Shown piece by piece: positions 1 through 4,387 of a stretch of 6,533 nucleotides of DNA (its first letter is position 1; the number at the start of each line of letters is the position of its first letter). The position numbers were made by a program, and so were the translations under genes. Location: contig CANQMJ010000133.1 in the NCBI GenBank assembly GCA_947624945.1, positions 1 through 6,533 on the forward strand, given 5' to 3'. The notes below the pieces were generated by a model. It was not told the origin of the DNA. It did not search any database and was given only the letters and a program-made list of their open reading frames with translations. Source of the stretch: an uncultured Clostridia bacterium (GTDB lineage Bacteria; Bacillota; Clostridia; Oscillospirales; CAG-272).

Positions 1-1
1 C

Positions 2-160
2 GGTCGACCGCCGAAAGAAGCACCGCCCGATTTCGGAGATTATGTACAAAGATGGACAAGAAACGGAGCTTTGCTAAACGATATTCTTATCGAACTCGGT
101 ATGAGTAGGTCCACATTTTACAGGCGTCTGAGGGAGTATAATCTATCTTTCAAACAGTAA
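2..160 (+). CDS. Small serine recombinase (invertase/resolvase type), C-terminal end only
   Basis: The frame enters from the left edge and stops at TAA 158-160, giving 52 residues. It opens with GRPPK, the arm-to-HTH hinge typical of small serine recombinases, followed by a proline-phenylalanine-tryptophan pattern and a helix-turn-helix ending in LGMSRSTFYRRLREY, a signature of the resolvase HTH_7 domain. The catalytic serine domain lies outside the window, so activity cannot be judged. Enzymes of this family cut DNA at short, nearly palindromic sites and carry out inversion or resolution. The stop codon lies 10 bp before a perfect inverted repeat (171-186 and 306-321), which makes an invertase acting on that segment an attractive reading. 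A resolvase or transposon-associated enzyme is the alternative. Confidence 0.85.
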   Translation, partial: GRPPKEAPPDFGDYVQRWTRNGALLNDILIELGMSRSTFYRRLREYNLSFKQ

Positions 161-170
161 ATCGGTTTCA

Positions 171-186
171 AAAAGTTTACCTTTTG
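171..186 (+). repeat. Left arm of 16-bp inverted repeat (candidate serine-recombinase site)
   Basis: AAAAGTTTACCTTTTG is the exact reverse complement of 306-321. The site is itself an imperfect palindrome (TCAAAA...TTTTGA around a GTTTAC centre), as expected for a site bound by a recombinase dimer. The A-rich/T-rich half-sites recall Hin/Gin-type crossover sites; that resemblance is by eye only. Confidence 0.75.
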
Positions 187-305
187 ACATCGTGAGAAAA
201 ACTGTATTATATTGGGAATAATGCCTTATTATAGCTCATTTTACTATTTTGAAATACATATATTGACATATAAAATACAGTGATATAGCACATCGAAATA
301 ATTGC
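187..305. other. Candidate invertible segment upstream of the sigma operon
   Basis: About 119 bp of AT-rich DNA lies between the two arms of a perfect inverted repeat, directly after a serine recombinase gene and before an ECF sigma gene. It holds a forward promoter-like sequence (263-289). On the minus strand it holds good -10 matches (TATAAT) with no convincing -35, so the flipped state might not be fully silent. No reading frame of note is present. That it inverts is inference from architecture. Confidence 0.5.
263..289 (+). promoter_or_regulatory. Promoter-like sequence inside the candidate invertible segment
   Basis: TTGACA (263-268) is a perfect -35, followed after 15 bp by TATAGC (284-289) with an extended -10 TG at 281-282. 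The spacing is short but an extended -10 can compensate. It reads toward the sigma gene in the orientation shown. Confidence 0.45.
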
Positions 306-321
306 CAAAAGGTAAACTTTT
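306..321 (-). repeat. Right arm of 16-bp inverted repeat (candidate serine-recombinase site)
   Basis: CAAAAGGTAAACTTTT is the exact reverse complement of 171-186. With its flanks (305-323) it forms CCAAAAG-GTAAA-CTTTTGG, a perfect 7-bp palindrome with a 5-bp centre. It would lie in the 5' leader of a transcript from the 263-289 promoter. Confidence 0.75.
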
Positions 322-362
322 GGAGAATATAACGAAAGCAGGGTGTGCATATGCTTCCTATA

Positions 363-393
363 TTGATTTTTAACTTTGAATAATGTATCATTA
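363..393 (+). promoter_or_regulatory. Fixed promoter before the sigma gene; copy 1 of a shared motif
   Basis: TTGATT (363-368), a 17-bp spacer and TATCAT (386-391) lie outside the inverted repeat, about 32 bp before the preferred start codon at 425. The element aligns without gaps to 2400-2430 (shared TTGAT, GAATAAT and TCAT blocks) and, more loosely, to 960-990. It could be a sigma-A promoter or the sigma factor's own autoregulated promoter. Confidence 0.5.
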
Positions 394-424
394 ATATATG
401 AAATAAATGCGGTCAGGTGACCAT

Positions 425-943
425 ATGGACGAAAAAGACAAAGATTTTGAACAGTTCTACATAAGCATCTATGGGACGATGCTCTATTATTGTAAATCTT
501 GCGGTCAAAAGAATGAAGACGCGGACGAGATCGTGGATGAAGCGTTCGTCAGAATGTGGCGTGCATGGGACAGGTGTTCTGCTCTTGACAGTATCAGAAG
601 AAAGAAATGGATGTTCTCGACGATAGATAATATCATTCGCGAACGGAGAAAGAAGCATACTCCGGTGATAGAAGATATTGACGATCATATCAGAGAGCTT
701 GAAGTTGAAGTCGGCGACGAGCTTAAAAGAGCATTTGAGAATATCAAATTTGATATATATGTTGATAGAATAAAAGAGATATTACCGCCGGGTGAATGGG
801 AAACATTTGAAGAGATCGTAATTAAGCAGCACGATTATAAAGAAGCGGCGGTGGAACTCGGAAGAAGTATATCTGTCGTGTATTTACAGATGGCAAGAAT
901 ACGCAAAAAAATCGAAAAAAAGAAAAAAGATGTCTTTAAATAA
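425..943 (+). CDS. ECF-family RNA polymerase sigma factor
   Basis: This 172-residue protein has the two-domain plan and usual length of an ECF sigma factor. Region 2 spans about residues 8-75: an acidic-rich DADEIVDEAFVRMWRAW helix is followed by the W62 and RERRKK elements of the -10 recognition region. Region 4 spans about 115-165 with a helix-turn-helix (HDYKEAAVELGRSISVVYLQMARIRKKI) that would read the -35. It should direct core polymerase to a small regulon. I chose ATG 425 over the in-frame ATG 407 because AGGTGA at 415-420 sits just before 425, while 407 has no ribosome binding site and lies very near the predicted transcript start. The next gene is a membrane anti-sigma factor, the classical partner. 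The lysine-rich tail is unremarkable. Family assignment is firm; the signal and regulon are unknown. Confidence 0.85.
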   Translation: MDEKDKDFEQFYISIYGTMLYYCKSCGQKNEDADEIVDEAFVRMWRAWDRCSALDSIRRKKWMFSTIDNIIRERRKKHTPVIEDIDDHIRELEVEVGDELKRAFENIKFDIYVDRIKEILPPGEWETFEEIVIKQHDYKEAAVELGRSISVVYLQMARIRKKIEKKKKDVFK

Positions 944-959
944 AAAAATTTTTCAAATC

Positions 960-990
960 TTGATATAAAGTCATGATAAAAATGCCATAT
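960..990 (+). promoter_or_regulatory. Promoter-like element before the anti-sigma gene; copy 2 of a shared motif
   Basis: TTGATATAAA (960-969), 12 bp, ATGCCATAT (982-990). The same 10-mer with the same spacing and ATGTCATAT occurs at 2400-2430. The -10-like hexamer TGCCAT lacks the A at position 2 that sigma-A needs, which favours an alternative sigma factor such as the one encoded at 425-943. Inferred, not shown. Confidence 0.45.
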
Positions 991-1014
991 AGGTAATATA
1001 GGAGGTGTTTTGTT

Positions 1015-1053
1015 ATGACAGATTTCAAAAGGTGGTTTTATGATTCAGGATGA
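1015..1053 (+). CDS. Short leader reading frame (12 codons) overlapping the anti-sigma start
   Basis: ATG 1015 is preceded by GGAGG (1001-1005) at an ideal distance, better than the GGTGG (1031-1035) before the anti-sigma ATG at 1040. It encodes MTDFKRWFYDSG and stops at TGA 1051-1053, inside the anti-sigma gene in another frame. It may be a translated leader that feeds ribosomes to the anti-sigma start by coupling. It could also be the original start of the anti-sigma gene, displaced by a frameshift. There is no conservation evidence. Confidence 0.4.
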   Translation: MTDFKRWFYDSG

Positions 1054-1843
1054 CAATGATGTATTAAACGAAGAGCTGATATCTGAATGGATATGCGAAG
1101 TTATACATCGCGAAGTATCGAAACCAGACGATGAGGTCGATTTAGAGCTTATTGATGAGTGTGAAAAAACCTTGGTATGCTTAAATGACGGCAGCGGAGT
1201 TTCTGAGGAAGAACTAAAAAAGCGGCTTGAAAAGATAATGAAAAAGAGCGACTATCGAGCTGATTCGGTTCATAAACTCAGGACCAAATCAATACGACGA
1301 GTCGCACTTGCGGCCGCATGTTTAGTTGTCGTTATGCTTATCGGTATGATCACCGCATACGCTTTTGTTCCGTCTGTAAAGAATTATATTTACGAAGTAA
1401 TGGAGAATAAAATCGGACATCACACGGATATGGACGGAGTCACTTTTATATATAACGGAACTTTTACGAATTATCCGACCGTTGATGAACTGCTTCATTC
1501 GACAGAGCTGCAAGAAATGAACTTGATCCTGCCCGATGGCCTTCCCTCCGAAATGGCGCTGTCAAAGCTTGAATTTGTGAAAAATGAAAGCGTTTCGAAC
1601 ATAATTATAGCTTTTGCGGATACGAGCATTTCTATGGGAATTGAAATCGGCAGTATCATTGATATCGACGATGTCATCGCATTCTCGGAAGAGACAGTAT
1701 ATAACGGGATCGCATCGTATATTTACGAAGAAAACGGCGTATACAGCTCCGTAACGGTATACGGCTCAAATGTATATTACATCACATCGACTTCAAAAGA
1801 TAAGATCACAAGAATACTTAGTTGCATGAAACCGGAGGATTAG
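1040..1843 (+). CDS. Single-pass membrane anti-sigma factor with DUF4367-like outer domain
   Basis: This 267-residue protein has an acidic, helical cytoplasmic part (about 1-85), a basic RTKSIRR stop, one membrane segment (about 88-110, VALAAACLVVVMLIGMITAYAF) and an outer domain (about 111-267). The end of the outer domain, with its YIYEENGVYSSVTVYGSNVYYITS strand pattern and a helix near ITRILSCM, resembles DUF4367, common in anti-sigma factors of Clostridia. It should hold the ECF sigma factor encoded upstream at the membrane until a signal releases it; whether release is proteolytic or conformational cannot be seen. The gene lies 96 bp after the sigma gene with its own promoter-like element, and its last codons carry the ribosome binding site of the next gene. 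Role is inferred from topology and position. Confidence 0.75.
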   Translation: MIQDDNDVLNEELISEWICEVIHREVSKPDDEVDLELIDECEKTLVCLNDGSGVSEEELKKRLEKIMKKSDYRADSVHKLRTKSIRRVALAAACLVVVMLIGMITAYAFVPSVKNYIYEVMENKIGHHTDMDGVTFIYNGTFTNYPTVDELLHSTELQEMNLILPDGLPSEMALSKLEFVKNESVSNIIIAFADTSISMGIEIGSIIDIDDVIAFSEETVYNGIASYIYEENGVYSSVTVYGSNVYYITSTSKDKITRILSCMKPED

Positions 1844-1846
1844 CAA

Positions 1847-2248
1847 ATGAGAAAAATTTACACGGCGGCAATTGTCATTATCTGCCTTATAGTGACAATG
1901 AATATTGTGTTTGCCGATTCAAGCCGAGAAATCAGAATGAAATATGAAGATGAAGATATTACTGTCATTTTTGACGGTTCGTTACCTGATGATGAGCTGT
2001 TATGTAAAAAAATAGCCGATCGCTTAGTAGATGGTGACAATGATAATGAAGTCGAGTCTATATCGTTATGCTGGCTGTTTGGACATGACATTACTACTGC
2101 TTCGGTGACAACCATAACGCATAAGGTTAGAACACATTCTCCAAGATGTTTGAAAGAAGTATATGATGTTGAGTTATGCAGCAAATGTGATTATTATAAG
2201 GAAGAACGAGTAGCTGCATATTACATCGTATGCCATCCGAACGACTGA
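1847..2248 (+). CDS. Small secreted Cys-rich protein of the sigma operon
   Basis: This 133-residue protein starts 3 bp after the anti-sigma stop, with GGAGG at 1834-1838 inside that gene, so the two are translated together. A signal peptide (MRKIYTAAIVIICLIVTMNIVFA, cut predicted after A23) sends it out of the cell. After an acidic middle part, the C-terminal half has a patterned Cys/His set: C75 before LFGH80, H92, C101, the CSKC pair 111-114 and C129 near the end. This suggests metal binding or disulphides. I recall similar LFGH...CxxC proteins beside sigma/anti-sigma genes in Clostridia but know no assigned function. It may be a partner or ligand of the anti-sigma outer domain, or an envelope target. 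No lipobox is present, so it is probably released or held by a partner. Confidence 0.7.
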   Translation: MRKIYTAAIVIICLIVTMNIVFADSSREIRMKYEDEDITVIFDGSLPDDELLCKKIADRLVDGDNDNEVESISLCWLFGHDITTASVTTITHKVRTHSPRCLKEVYDVELCSKCDYYKEERVAAYYIVCHPND

Positions 2249-2264
2249 TTTTTCTTGATTTGAG

Positions 2265-2295
2265 GCTGCCCTCGTTACGGGGGCAGCTTTTTTTT
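2265..2295 (+). terminator. Rho-independent terminator of the sigma operon
   Basis: A 9-bp stem, GCTGCCCTC (2265-2273) with GGGGGCAGC (2279-2287, one G-T pair), has a 5-base loop and is followed at once by eight T (2288-2295). It lies 17 bp after the stop of the secreted protein. Confidence 0.93.
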
Positions 2296-2303
2296 GACCT
2301 ATG

Positions 2304-2330
2304 AAAACCACCGGCAGTGCCGACGGTTTT
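2304..2330. terminator. Second hairpin, possibly a bidirectional terminator
   Basis: AAAACC (2304-2309) pairs with GGTTTT (2325-2330), and CGGCA with TGCCG inside it, separated by a symmetric AC/AC mismatch. A and T runs on both sides would allow weak termination in either direction. Confidence 0.55.
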
Positions 2331-2670
2331 GACACTAAAGACATTTTTACTTACGAGATTTTTATAAAAATTTGTGCTAATAGTAGAAAATTCCTGTTTT
2401 TGATATAAATTTTGGAATAATATGTCATATTGTAAATGAAAGAGTAATTCAAATGTTGCCTACAAGTTATTTATAGCTTACGACATACAGTTTTATAAGT
2501 GTGAGACAAAAAGACCTGTTTTGTTCATTGTCTTTTTGAAATAAAAAAGTAAACCGAGTTGTTTCTACTTCTGTTTTCAAATGACATCGTGTTTTACAAC
2601 CGTTTGGGAAAATGAAAGCAATACATTTCGACATTTTTGCCGTAAAATAAATTAATATGGAGGGAAATGT
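2331..2670. other. Gene-free AT-rich stretch of 340 bp
   Basis: No reading frame with a credible ribosome binding site is seen on either strand. It holds a promoter-like motif (2400-2430) and a 9-bp inverted repeat, CAAAAAGAC (2507-2515) and GTCTTTTTG (2530-2538). Apart from the ribosome binding site of the next gene (2659-2664) I recognise nothing else, and I find no clear promoter close to the 2671 gene. Confidence 0.6.
2400..2430 (+). promoter_or_regulatory. Promoter-like element in the gene-free stretch; copy 3 of a shared motif
   Basis: TTGATATAAA (2400-2409), 12 bp, ATGTCATAT (2422-2430). It matches 960-990 at the same spacing and 363-393 through TTGAT, GAATAAT and TCAT. If used, transcription would begin near 2437, toward the hairpin at 2507-2538 and the gene at 2671. 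Confidence 0.45.
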
Positions 2671-2907
2671 ATGAGATTTCATTATGTCCTGCTTGAAAGC
2701 AGATTGGAGCACCGTACATGTTACGGTATTGCCGCCGTTACTGTGAATGACGGCGTCGAGGTCATTTTGCAGTCGTTTGTCGACTTATCGTCTGACCGCC
2801 GTTCAGTCGCAAAGCTTGTCAGGCTTTGCAACAAGCTTGAGCTGTCACTGTGTCATTTGCCCGATGTGGTCGAGGATTTTTGCGTCGGAGGAATTGACGA
2901 TGATTAA
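2671..2907 (+). CDS. Small DUF6514-like protein of unknown function
   Basis: This 78-residue protein has an excellent ribosome binding site (GGAGGG 2659-2664, 6 bp before ATG). No signal peptide or membrane segment is seen. The plan is an N-terminal strand region (YVLLESRLEHRTCYGIAAVTV), then DLSSDRRSVAKLVRLCNKLEL and the closing motif LCHLPDVVEDFCV. From memory this YGIA... plus HLxDVVEDF layout matches DUF6514, a family of small Clostridia proteins without known role; this was not checked by search. Its stop overlaps by 8 bp the start of an 18-codon reading frame at 2900. It lies between a gene-free stretch and the tyrosine recombinase unit, with a terminator separating it from the latter, so no functional link to either is implied. 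Confidence 0.75.
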   Translation: MRFHYVLLESRLEHRTCYGIAAVTVNDGVEVILQSFVDLSSDRRSVAKLVRLCNKLELSLCHLPDVVEDFCVGGIDDD

Positions 2908-2956
2908 ATGGGAGTTGTTTAAGCGGCTTCATGGCGCAGACAACTTGTGTTTGTGA
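2900..2956 (+). CDS. 18-codon reading frame overlapping the DUF6514-like gene
   Basis: ATG 2900 is preceded by GGAGG (2888-2892) at 7 bp, an ideal ribosome binding site inside the upstream gene. The frame overlaps that gene's end by 8 bp, which suggests translational coupling. It encodes MIKWELFKRLHGADNLCL: an amphipathic, basic first half, and no membrane segment. It may be a real micro-protein or a chance frame. Confidence 0.45.
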   Translation: MIKWELFKRLHGADNLCL

Positions 2957-3017
2957 AAAGCGGACAAAGCAGGCATAATTCGCTTTGACAAAACGGACAA
3001 CAGAATAAAATCTAAAC

Positions 3018-3052
3018 CCCGCACGGTAAACACATGTGACCGTGCGGGTTTT
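3018..3052 (+). terminator. Rho-independent terminator after the DUF6514-like gene
   Basis: A perfect 10-bp stem, CCCGCACGGT (3018-3027) with ACCGTGCGGG (3039-3048), has an 11-base loop and is followed by TTTTGATTT. AAA before the stem suggests some activity on the minus strand too. Confidence 0.9.
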
Positions 3053-3055
3053 GAT

Positions 3056-3084
3056 TTGAGAACGGTTCATTTTTTCGCTAAAAT
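3056..3084 (+). promoter_or_regulatory. Sigma-A promoter of the tyrosine recombinase gene
   Basis: TTGAGA (3056-3061), a 17-bp spacer and TAAAAT (3079-3084) each match consensus at five of six bases. The element starts just after the preceding terminator and predicts a start near 3091, with AAGGAG (3121-3126) 6 bp before ATG 3133. Confidence 0.7.
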
Positions 3085-3132
3085 ATAGCTGACCGCATTT
3101 GCGCGGAACATCACATAGCGAAGGAGAATCAC

Positions 3133-4032
3133 ATGTCAAACGCAGCAGCAGAAACGTACATCACAGCCGAAGTAATAGCTTCGTTTCGCTCGTACCTGAT
3201 ATCGGAAGAGAAATCCGCGTTTACGATAGACAAATACATCCGCGACGTTGCCGCGTTCGCCTCCTTTCTCGGCGGTGAGCCGTTGTCGAAGGAGAAGACC
3301 CTAGCGTATAAGTCGCATCTTATGGAGTGCTGCAAATTCGCCGATTCGAGCATAAACTCGATGATCTCGTCGATCCGCGTGCTGTTGAAATTCATCGGGC
3401 GTCCCGATTGCGCGGTGTCAAATCTGCGGATACAGGAGCTGCCGTTCAATCCCGAAGAAAAGAATCTGACGCAGGACGAGTTCGAGAGACTTCTTGACGC
3501 GGCAAAGGGCGACAGGCGGCTGCATCTCTTATTGCTCGTCATTTTTTCGACAGGTATCCGCGTGTCGGAGGTGAAATATTTCACGGTTGAATCGTTCCGC
3601 TCGAAGCTTGATAAAGTGCGCGTGACGGTTCGATGCAAAAAGAAAAACCGCCGCGTTATCGTGGCGGATGAATTGAAGCGGGAGGTGATGGAGTATATAA
3701 GGGAAAATAAAATCGAATCGGGACCAATATTACGCACACGAAGCGGCAGACCGCTCGACAGATGCGCGATTTGGAAGCAGATGAAGCGCCTGTGTGCAAA
3801 AGCAAAAGTTGCGCCGAGCAAGGTATTCCCACACAATCTCCGCAAGCTTTTTGCACGGACGTTCTACGCGGAGACGCAGGACATCGTGCAGTTGGCGGCG
3901 CTTCTCGGTCACAGCAGCATCAATACGACGAAAATTTATGTAAAAACGACCGAAGAAGAAGTGCGCGAACGTGTCGAAATGGTGGTGAATAAGCTGATTT
4001 TTGCAAAAATAAAGACCACATTATCTGCATAA
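3133..4032 (+). CDS. Tyrosine site-specific recombinase (XerC/D-like, phage-integrase family)
   Basis: This complete 299-residue protein has an N-terminal SAM-like core-binding domain (about 12-95) and a C-terminal catalytic domain (about 112-285). The catalytic set is visible: R143 in STGIRVSEV, a lysine of the beta-hairpin in the KKKNRR stretch near 169-171, H234 and R237 in PHNLRK, H260 in LLGHSS, and nucleophile Y269 in TTKIYVKT. It should therefore be active, breaking and rejoining DNA through a 3'-phosphotyrosine. The ribosome binding site AAGGAG decides the start. Its last codons and TAA stop (4030-4032) lie inside the left arm of a perfect 20-bp inverted repeat whose other arm is in the helicase leader. 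This points to a dedicated invertase of the DNA between them rather than a general Xer or phage integrase. Inversion would not change the protein, because the arms are identical. Confidence 0.93.
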   Translation: MSNAAAETYITAEVIASFRSYLISEEKSAFTIDKYIRDVAAFASFLGGEPLSKEKTLAYKSHLMECCKFADSSINSMISSIRVLLKFIGRPDCAVSNLRIQELPFNPEEKNLTQDEFERLLDAAKGDRRLHLLLLVIFSTGIRVSEVKYFTVESFRSKLDKVRVTVRCKKKNRRVIVADELKREVMEYIRENKIESGPILRTRSGRPLDRCAIWKQMKRLCAKAKVAPSKVFPHNLRKLFARTFYAETQDIVQLAALLGHSSINTTKIYVKTTEEEVRERVEMVVNKLIFAKIKTTLSA

Positions 4033-4035
4033 TGT
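4016..4035 (+). repeat. Left arm of 20-bp inverted repeat: candidate crossover site
   Basis: CCACATTATCTGCATAATGT is the exact reverse complement of 4332-4351. The site is a palindrome (ACATTAT/ATAATGT) around an asymmetric CTGC centre, like two recombinase half-sites with a strand-exchange spacer. It contains the recombinase stop codon. Confidence 0.85.
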
Positions 4036-4081
4036 AGTGCATAAAAAGAAAAATACGAAGGCAAAACAATTACATACATAA

Positions 4082-4104
4082 AAAAGCGCCTCGACAGCGC
4101 TTTT
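4082..4104. terminator. Bidirectional hairpin terminator after the recombinase gene
   Basis: AAAAGCGC (4082-4089) pairs with GCGCTTTT (4097-4104) around a 7-base loop. A and T runs on both sides suit either direction. As drawn it ends the recombinase transcript before the helicase promoter; after inversion it would map to about 4263-4285, just upstream of the helicase leader. Confidence 0.7.
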
Positions 4105-4256
4105 CAAGCATACCAAAAGAGCCCTTACAGATCTGTTCAAAAAAACACTTCCGCAAGGGTTCTGTCAGCATGCATAATTTTTCTTAAAAATATCGCTTTT
4201 CGCCAAATTTGACAACAAAAAGTGCGTGTTCAATTAGATTTTATGCGGAAAACATC

Positions 4257-4285
4257 TTGATTTCTACACATATTTCTGTTATAAT
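4257..4285 (+). promoter_or_regulatory. Strong sigma-A promoter of the helicase, inside the invertible segment
   Basis: TTGATT (4257-4262), a 17-bp spacer and a perfect TATAAT (4280-4285) with extended -10 TG at 4277-4278. The predicted start is near 4292, giving a leader of about 175 bases before GTG 4468. Confidence 0.85.
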
Positions 4286-4296
4286 CCTAACGATAT

Positions 4297-4369
4297 AGTT
4301 CCCCGTATGCCGCAAATACCGTTGATTGACCACATTATGCAGATAATGTGGCAACCAAGACGGGGGACT
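4297..4369 (+). promoter_or_regulatory. Structured 5' leader of the helicase transcript
   Basis: An outer 10-bp stem (AGTTCCCCGT 4297-4306 with ACGGGGGACT 4360-4369, one G-U pair) encloses a GTTG/CAAC helix (4321-4324, 4352-4355) and the 9-bp hairpin made by the right recombination site (4330-4338, 4343-4351, loop GCAG). The 5' strand of the outer stem lies inside the invertible segment and the 3' strand outside it, so the fold exists only in the ON orientation. I could not match it to a riboswitch class. Confidence 0.5.
4332..4351 (-). repeat. Right arm of 20-bp inverted repeat: candidate crossover site
   Basis: ACATTATGCAGATAATGTGG is the exact reverse complement of 4016-4035. With the two preceding bases it is a perfect 9-bp palindrome around GCAG. 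The spacer is inverted relative to the left site's CTGC, so recombination between the two sites would give inversion. Confidence 0.85.
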
Positions 4370-4387
4370 TCGAATTAAAACGGTCAG

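Larger units (their letters stand above)
4036..4331. other. Candidate invertible promoter segment controlling the helicase
   Basis: This 296-bp gene-free segment lies between the inverted arms. From left to right it holds a hairpin terminator (4082-4104), a second imperfect hairpin (AGAGCCCTT 4118-4126 with AAGGGTTCT 4155-4163), a 10-bp palindrome ACAGATCTGT (4127-4136) and a strong forward promoter (4257-4285). As drawn the promoter faces the helicase. I found no comparable promoter on the minus strand, so flipping should turn the gene off. Inversion itself is inferred. Confidence 0.75.

Noticed and set aside
186..195. TGACATCGTG repeated at 2582-2591, with nine bases also at 3880-3888
   Set aside because: Short, differently placed (one inside a coding region), no shared context; probably chance.
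351..383. Ten-codon frame (MLPILIFNFE) before the sigma gene with a partial ribosome binding site
   Set aside because: Very short, and it overlaps the fixed promoter at 363-391, so a transcript starting there would not contain it. No further support.
407..424. Upstream ATG that would extend the sigma factor by six residues
   Set aside because: No ribosome binding site and only about 9 bp from the predicted transcript start; AGGTGA supports ATG 425.
2985..3011. TTGACA with TAAAAT before the recombinase
   Set aside because: The 15-bp spacing is short with no extended -10, and the strong terminator at 3018-3052 would stop its transcript.
3129..3845. Minus-strand open frame of 238 codons opposite the tyrosine recombinase
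   Set aside because: The plus strand encodes a complete recombinase with all catalytic residues; the opposite frame is Ser/Arg-rich noise.
4209..4214. TTGACA as a second helicase promoter -35
   Set aside because: No acceptable -10 lies at 16-18 bp; the 4257-4285 promoter is far better.
4280..4330. Resemblance to the start of a purine riboswitch (TATAATCCTAACGATAT)
   Set aside because: The later purine-aptamer signatures (UUUCUACC, CCGUAAA and the paired P2/P3 loops) are missing, and TATAAT here is explained as the promoter -10.
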